Origin: Nitrospirota bacterium
GTDB lineage: Bacteria > Nitrospirota > JACRHJ01
Assembly (NCBI GenBank): GCA_021815285.1
Contig: JAKAHE010000080.1
Coordinates: forward strand, 1-8,832
Direction of reading: 5' to 3'
Length of the DNA: 8,832 bases
The notes beneath the pieces were generated by a model. The model saw only the letters and a program-made list of their open reading frames with translations, was not told the origin of the DNA and searched no databases. The stretch's first letter is position 1; each line of letters opens with the position of its first letter. The position numbers were made by a program, and so were the translations under genes. Shown here in pieces: positions 7,180 through 8,832 of this stretch.

Positions 7180-7236
7180 GCGGGGAACGTCTTTTCGGGT
7201 GAAAGAAAACAATCAATAAGGAAACCGGAAATTATT
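7180..7236 (-). promoter_or_regulatory. rnj 5' leader without a Shine-Dalgarno site
   Basis: If transcription starts about seven bases after the TATAAT box (near 7230), the mRNA has a leader of about 50 bases. It is rich in pyrimidines in its first half (runs such as GTTTTCTTTC) and has no GGAGG-like site before either the TTG at 7212 or the ATG at 7179. The next genes, thiG, lolA and yajQ, all have good sites, so the contrast is real. It may be translated with help from ribosomal protein S1. Confidence 0.4.
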
Positions 7237-7265
7237 ATTATAACACTATAAGCCCCGGTTTTCAA
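7237..7265 (-). promoter_or_regulatory. Sigma-70-type promoter for rnj and downstream operon
   Basis: On the transcribed strand TTGAAA (7260-7265) is followed after exactly 17 bases by TATAAT (7237-7242). The -10 box is a perfect consensus and the -35 box matches four of six positions at optimal spacing. The promoter straddles the last codons and TAG stop of rsmA, just ahead of rnj. It is the best promoter match I found in the window and probably drives rnj and, by read-through, thiG to the GGDEF gene. No operator-like inverted repeat is apparent around it. Confidence 0.75.
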
Positions 7266-8055
7266 ACAAAATTTCGGTCATCATGACGAATTCGGGAAGC
7301 GAGAGCGTCTCCGCGCGCCGTGAGGGGTCTATCCCTGCCTCCAGGAGACGCGCCATCATCAGGCCGAATTTATCTGGCGGCATAACCACTGAATTTTTAA
7401 GGGAATTTTTAAGCGTCTTTCGTCTCTTGGAAAACGAAGCGCTGACAACCCTCTCGAAGAAGGCGGGGTCAGAAACACCCGCCGGAGCATCCCTGAGAGA
7501 TAGGCGCACGACTGCTGAATCCACCTTCGGGATGGGCGTAAATGCCTGTTTCGGCACAACAAAAAGGCTCTCGGCCTGCGCATGGAACTGCACCATGACG
7601 GACATATAGCCATAATCCCTGCCGCCGGGAGAGGCGGTTATCCTTTCCGCCACCTCCTTCTGCAGCATAAGTATCATGGAGGATATTTTATCGTGCGCGT
7701 CAAGCAGTTTCGTGATTATAGGCGTGGAGATGTAGTAGGGCAGGTTCGCTACAACCTTTACCCTGCCCGGCAGGGACTCGTACGGAAACGCCAGCGCATC
7801 GCCCGATACGACCCGTAGATTAGGCAGCCCCCCAAGGGTTTCCCTCAGATGCCTGACCAGCCGCTCGTCCAGCTCTATGGCGATTACGCTGCCCGCGGCT
7901 TCCGCCAGATCCCGTGTCAATATACCCTGGCCGGGGCCGATTTCTATAACCGTATCGTCTTTAGTCAGCGCCGCAGACCGGACTATCCTTGAGACGATAT
8001 TTTCGTCTGTCAGGAAGTTCTGGCCGAGGGATTTCCTGGGGGGTACGACGGTCAA
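7246..8055 (-). CDS. rsmA: 16S rRNA dimethyladenosine transferase RsmA (KsgA)
   Basis: An SAM-dependent methyltransferase that dimethylates two adjacent adenines in the loop of the 3'-terminal helix of 16S rRNA, a late step of 30S subunit assembly. It has 269 residues, a normal length. Motifs in order are KSLGQNFL (8-15), the SAM-binding EIGPGQGILT (38-47), acidic ELDERL after motif II, SGDAL (84-88) with the conserved aspartate, the catalytic NLPYYIS (104-110), and the C-terminal FSKRRKTLKNSL signature. The start is TTG, within a TTGA overlap with the stop codon of the hemerythrin gene. No ATG or GTG is available between there and the conserved KSLGQNFL, so the TTG start and translational coupling are well supported. 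Linkage to pdxA is also known in gammaproteobacteria, though here one gene separates them. Confidence 0.96.
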   Translation of the reverse strand: MTVVPPRKSLGQNFLTDENIVSRIVRSAALTKDDTVIEIGPGQGILTRDLAEAAGSVIAIELDERLVRHLRETLGGLPNLRVVSGDALAFPYESLPGRVKVVANLPYYISTPIITKLLDAHDKISSMILMLQKEVAERITASPGGRDYGYMSVMVQFHAQAESLFVVPKQAFTPIPKVDSAVVRLSLRDAPAGVSDPAFFERVVSASFSKRRKTLKNSLKNSVVMPPDKFGLMMARLLEAGIDPSRRAETLSLPEFVMMTEILFENRGL

Positions 8056-8465
8056 TGTTTTACGTTTGAGACTCGCAGATATTTTCCGAGTTCCATGTCG
8101 GTCTTTTTGATGTGTTTCACCAGCCAGCCCACTACCACGGTGTTGGTCTCCAGAACCATCGTCAAAGACGGCCCCTCCTTCTCGAATTTTTTATTCAATT
8201 TCCCGACGGACTTTATAAAGTCTTCGTGCTCCTGTTTGTGCGTCGCATAATCAGGATACGAGTGGCGCACCTGGATGGCCTCTTCAGCCGCAAAATGCTC
8301 ATCGACATAGTCCTCAAGGAATTTCAGTATCTCGCCGACCTCCGCCTTGCCCTTGCCTGATTTGCATGCGTCAAGGAGAACGTCCACCCGACGGAATATT
8401 TCCTTGTGCTGCTCGTCTATGACCTTTACGCCTACCGCCAGATCCTGCGTCCATTCAACTGACAT
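8052..8465 (-). CDS. Bacteriohemerythrin (hemerythrin-like O2-binding protein)
   Basis: A 137-residue single-domain four-helix bundle with a di-iron site that binds oxygen. In bacteria, such proteins store, carry or sense O2. All seven expected iron ligands are present: H20 (in IDEQH), H57 and E61 (HFAAEE), H76 and H80 (HKQEH), H118 and D123 (HIKKTD). The typical YPDYATHK stretch also fits. There is no signal peptide or fused signalling domain, so it should act in the cytoplasm. I start it at the ATG at 8465, preceded by a GGGGG stretch about eight bases upstream. A TTG at 8498 would add 11 residues (REREGRGG and so on) that are merely the translation of an intergenic purine-rich repeat. Its stop overlaps the rsmA start by four bases. 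The exact role is unknown. Confidence 0.94.
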   Translation of the reverse strand: MSVEWTQDLAVGVKVIDEQHKEIFRRVDVLLDACKSGKGKAEVGEILKFLEDYVDEHFAAEEAIQVRHSYPDYATHKQEHEDFIKSVGKLNKKFEKEGPSLTMVLETNTVVVGWLVKHIKKTDMELGKYLRVSNVKH

Positions 8466-8474
8466 TTCAATTCC

Positions 8475-8508
8475 CCCTCTCCCTTCCCTCTCCCGCAATG
8501 GGCGAGGG
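8475..8508. repeat. CCCTCTCCC direct repeats with imperfect palindrome (REP-like)
   Basis: CCCTCTCCC occurs at 8475-8483 and again at 8486-8494, eleven bases apart. The second copy pairs with GGGCGAGGG at 8500-8508 to make an eight-base-pair stem with one mismatch and a GCAAT loop. A related CTCTCCCGC copy sits at 8552-8560. The pattern resembles short palindromic intergenic repeats that are scattered in many bacterial genomes. Whether it is repeated elsewhere in this genome cannot be seen here. On the coding strand its purine-rich side also supplies the ribosome-binding region of the hemerythrin gene. Confidence 0.5.
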
Positions 8509-8530
8509 TTAAAGCGTTTTATACCTTCCC

Positions 8531-8543
8531 GTTGCCGGGCAAC
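8531..8543. repeat. Perfect 13-base palindromic hairpin
   Basis: GTTGCC and GGCAAC flank a single central G, which can form a five-base-pair stem with a three-base loop. It lies mid-way in the pdxA-hemerythrin spacer. On the transcribed strand it is followed by GGGAAGG and then TATAAAACG, with no T tract, so it is not a standard terminator. Confidence 0.4.
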
Positions 8544-8552
8544 TGTTCCCGC

Positions 8553-8570
8553 TCTCCCGCCGCCGGGAGA
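8553..8570 (-). other. GC-rich hairpin directly after pdxA
   Basis: TCTCCCG (8553-8559) and CGGGAGA (8564-8570) form a perfect seven-base-pair stem with a four-base loop, starting three bases after the pdxA stop codon. No T run follows on the transcribed strand, so intrinsic termination is unlikely. It could stabilise the pdxA mRNA end, or be part of the repeat cluster before the hemerythrin gene. Confidence 0.4.
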
Positions 8571-8573
8571 CGG

Positions 8574-8832
8574 CTATCTCCTCTTCACCGCCATACGCGC
8601 CGCAAGTTTTATGGCCTCGACAAGGCTGTTCGGGCTTGCTATTCCCTTGCCCGCTATGTCGTATGCCGTGCCGTGGTCCACGGAAGTCCGTATAATGGGA
8701 AGCCCGAGCGTCACATTCACGGCGTTTCCGAAAGCGAGCATCTTGAGCGGCCCCAGCCCCTGGTCGTGGTACATCGCCACGACGGCGTCGAATTCGCCCT
8801 TGCAGGCCCTGTGAAAAAGCGTATAGATCGGA
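8574..8832 (-). CDS. pdxA: 4-hydroxythreonine-4-phosphate dehydrogenase PdxA (C-terminal part only)
   Basis: The last 86 codons of a gene that enters from the right edge; the start lies outside the window. The full family has about 320-335 residues. PdxA oxidises 4-phospho-hydroxythreonine in the DXP-dependent pathway to pyridoxal phosphate (vitamin B6). The visible part reads through TLFHRACKGEFDAVVAMYH, whose final histidine in YHDQG is the third metal-binding histidine of the family. It continues with GLGPLK, NVTLGLPIIRTSVDHGTAYDIAGKG and a closing helix ending in VKRR, then TAG. The reading frame is intact to the edge. A PdxA2-type paralogue acting on another phosphorylated substrate cannot be excluded from this fragment. 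It is followed by a 108-base spacer rich in palindromes. Confidence 0.93.
   Translation of the reverse strand, partial: PIYTLFHRACKGEFDAVVAMYHDQGLGPLKMLAFGNAVNVTLGLPIIRTSVDHGTAYDIAGKGIASPNSLVEAIKLAARMAVKRR

Noticed and set aside
8466..8498. An 11-residue N-terminal extension of the hemerythrin from a TTG at 8498
   Set aside because: The added residues only translate the purine-rich intergenic repeat. The ATG at 8465 has a G-rich site at a workable distance and begins exactly where the conserved domain starts.
8531..8543. The palindrome as an operator for a dimeric repressor
   Set aside because: It is short, lacks a clear promoter nearby and sits among other small palindromes, so a repeat cluster explains it better.
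8505..8550. A promoter for the hemerythrin gene using TATAAA near 8517-8522
   Set aside because: No acceptable -35 box at 16-18 bases is seen; TTGCCC is only 13 bases away. Too weak to annotate.

Overview
This 8.8 kb window is a dense, ordinary stretch of bacterial chromosome. All ten genes lie on the minus strand, so transcription runs from the right end to the left end. GC content is moderately high (about 55% by eye). No mobile element, prophage gene, CRISPR array, tRNA or rRNA is visible. A periplasmic lipoprotein carrier (LolA) indicates a diderm (Gram-negative) cell. RNase J, bacteriohemerythrin, short-form ThiC and a receiver-GAF-GGDEF regulator together resemble Deltaproteobacteria in the broad sense or related phyla such as Nitrospirota. 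That placement is an inference and is not resolved by the sequence.

In transcription order, the right end (8832 to 7246) carries the 3' end of pdxA (vitamin B6), a 108-base spacer full of small palindromes, a bacteriohemerythrin gene and rsmA (16S rRNA dimethyltransferase). rsmA overlaps the hemerythrin stop by four bases. A near-consensus sigma-70 promoter (TTGAAA, 17 bases, TATAAT) overlaps the end of rsmA. It appears to start a second transcription unit: rnj (RNase J), thiG, a ThiE/TenI-family gene, thiC, lolA, yajQ, and a response regulator with a diguanylate cyclase output domain. Spacers in this unit are 3 to 8 bases, except before thiG (55 bases, with its own weak promoter candidate) and before thiC (about 70 bases, with a short hairpin).

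The three thiamine genes cover the thiazole and pyrimidine branches. ThiC makes HMP-P, ThiG makes the thiazole phosphate, and the third protein either couples the two (ThiE) or tautomerises the thiazole (TenI). The third protein lacks both aspartates that hold magnesium in true ThiE, so TenI is the better reading. thiS, thiF, thiH/thiO and thiD are not here, and no TPP riboswitch is visible. At the left end, yajQ sits four bases upstream of a diguanylate cyclase gene. Some YajQ proteins bind cyclic di-GMP, so this could be a signal-and-receptor pair.

I found no clearly new biological system. The points most worth a second look are the missing ThiE metal ligands, the yajQ/GGDEF pairing, the hemerythrin gene between pdxA and rsmA, and the palindromic repeats in front of it.
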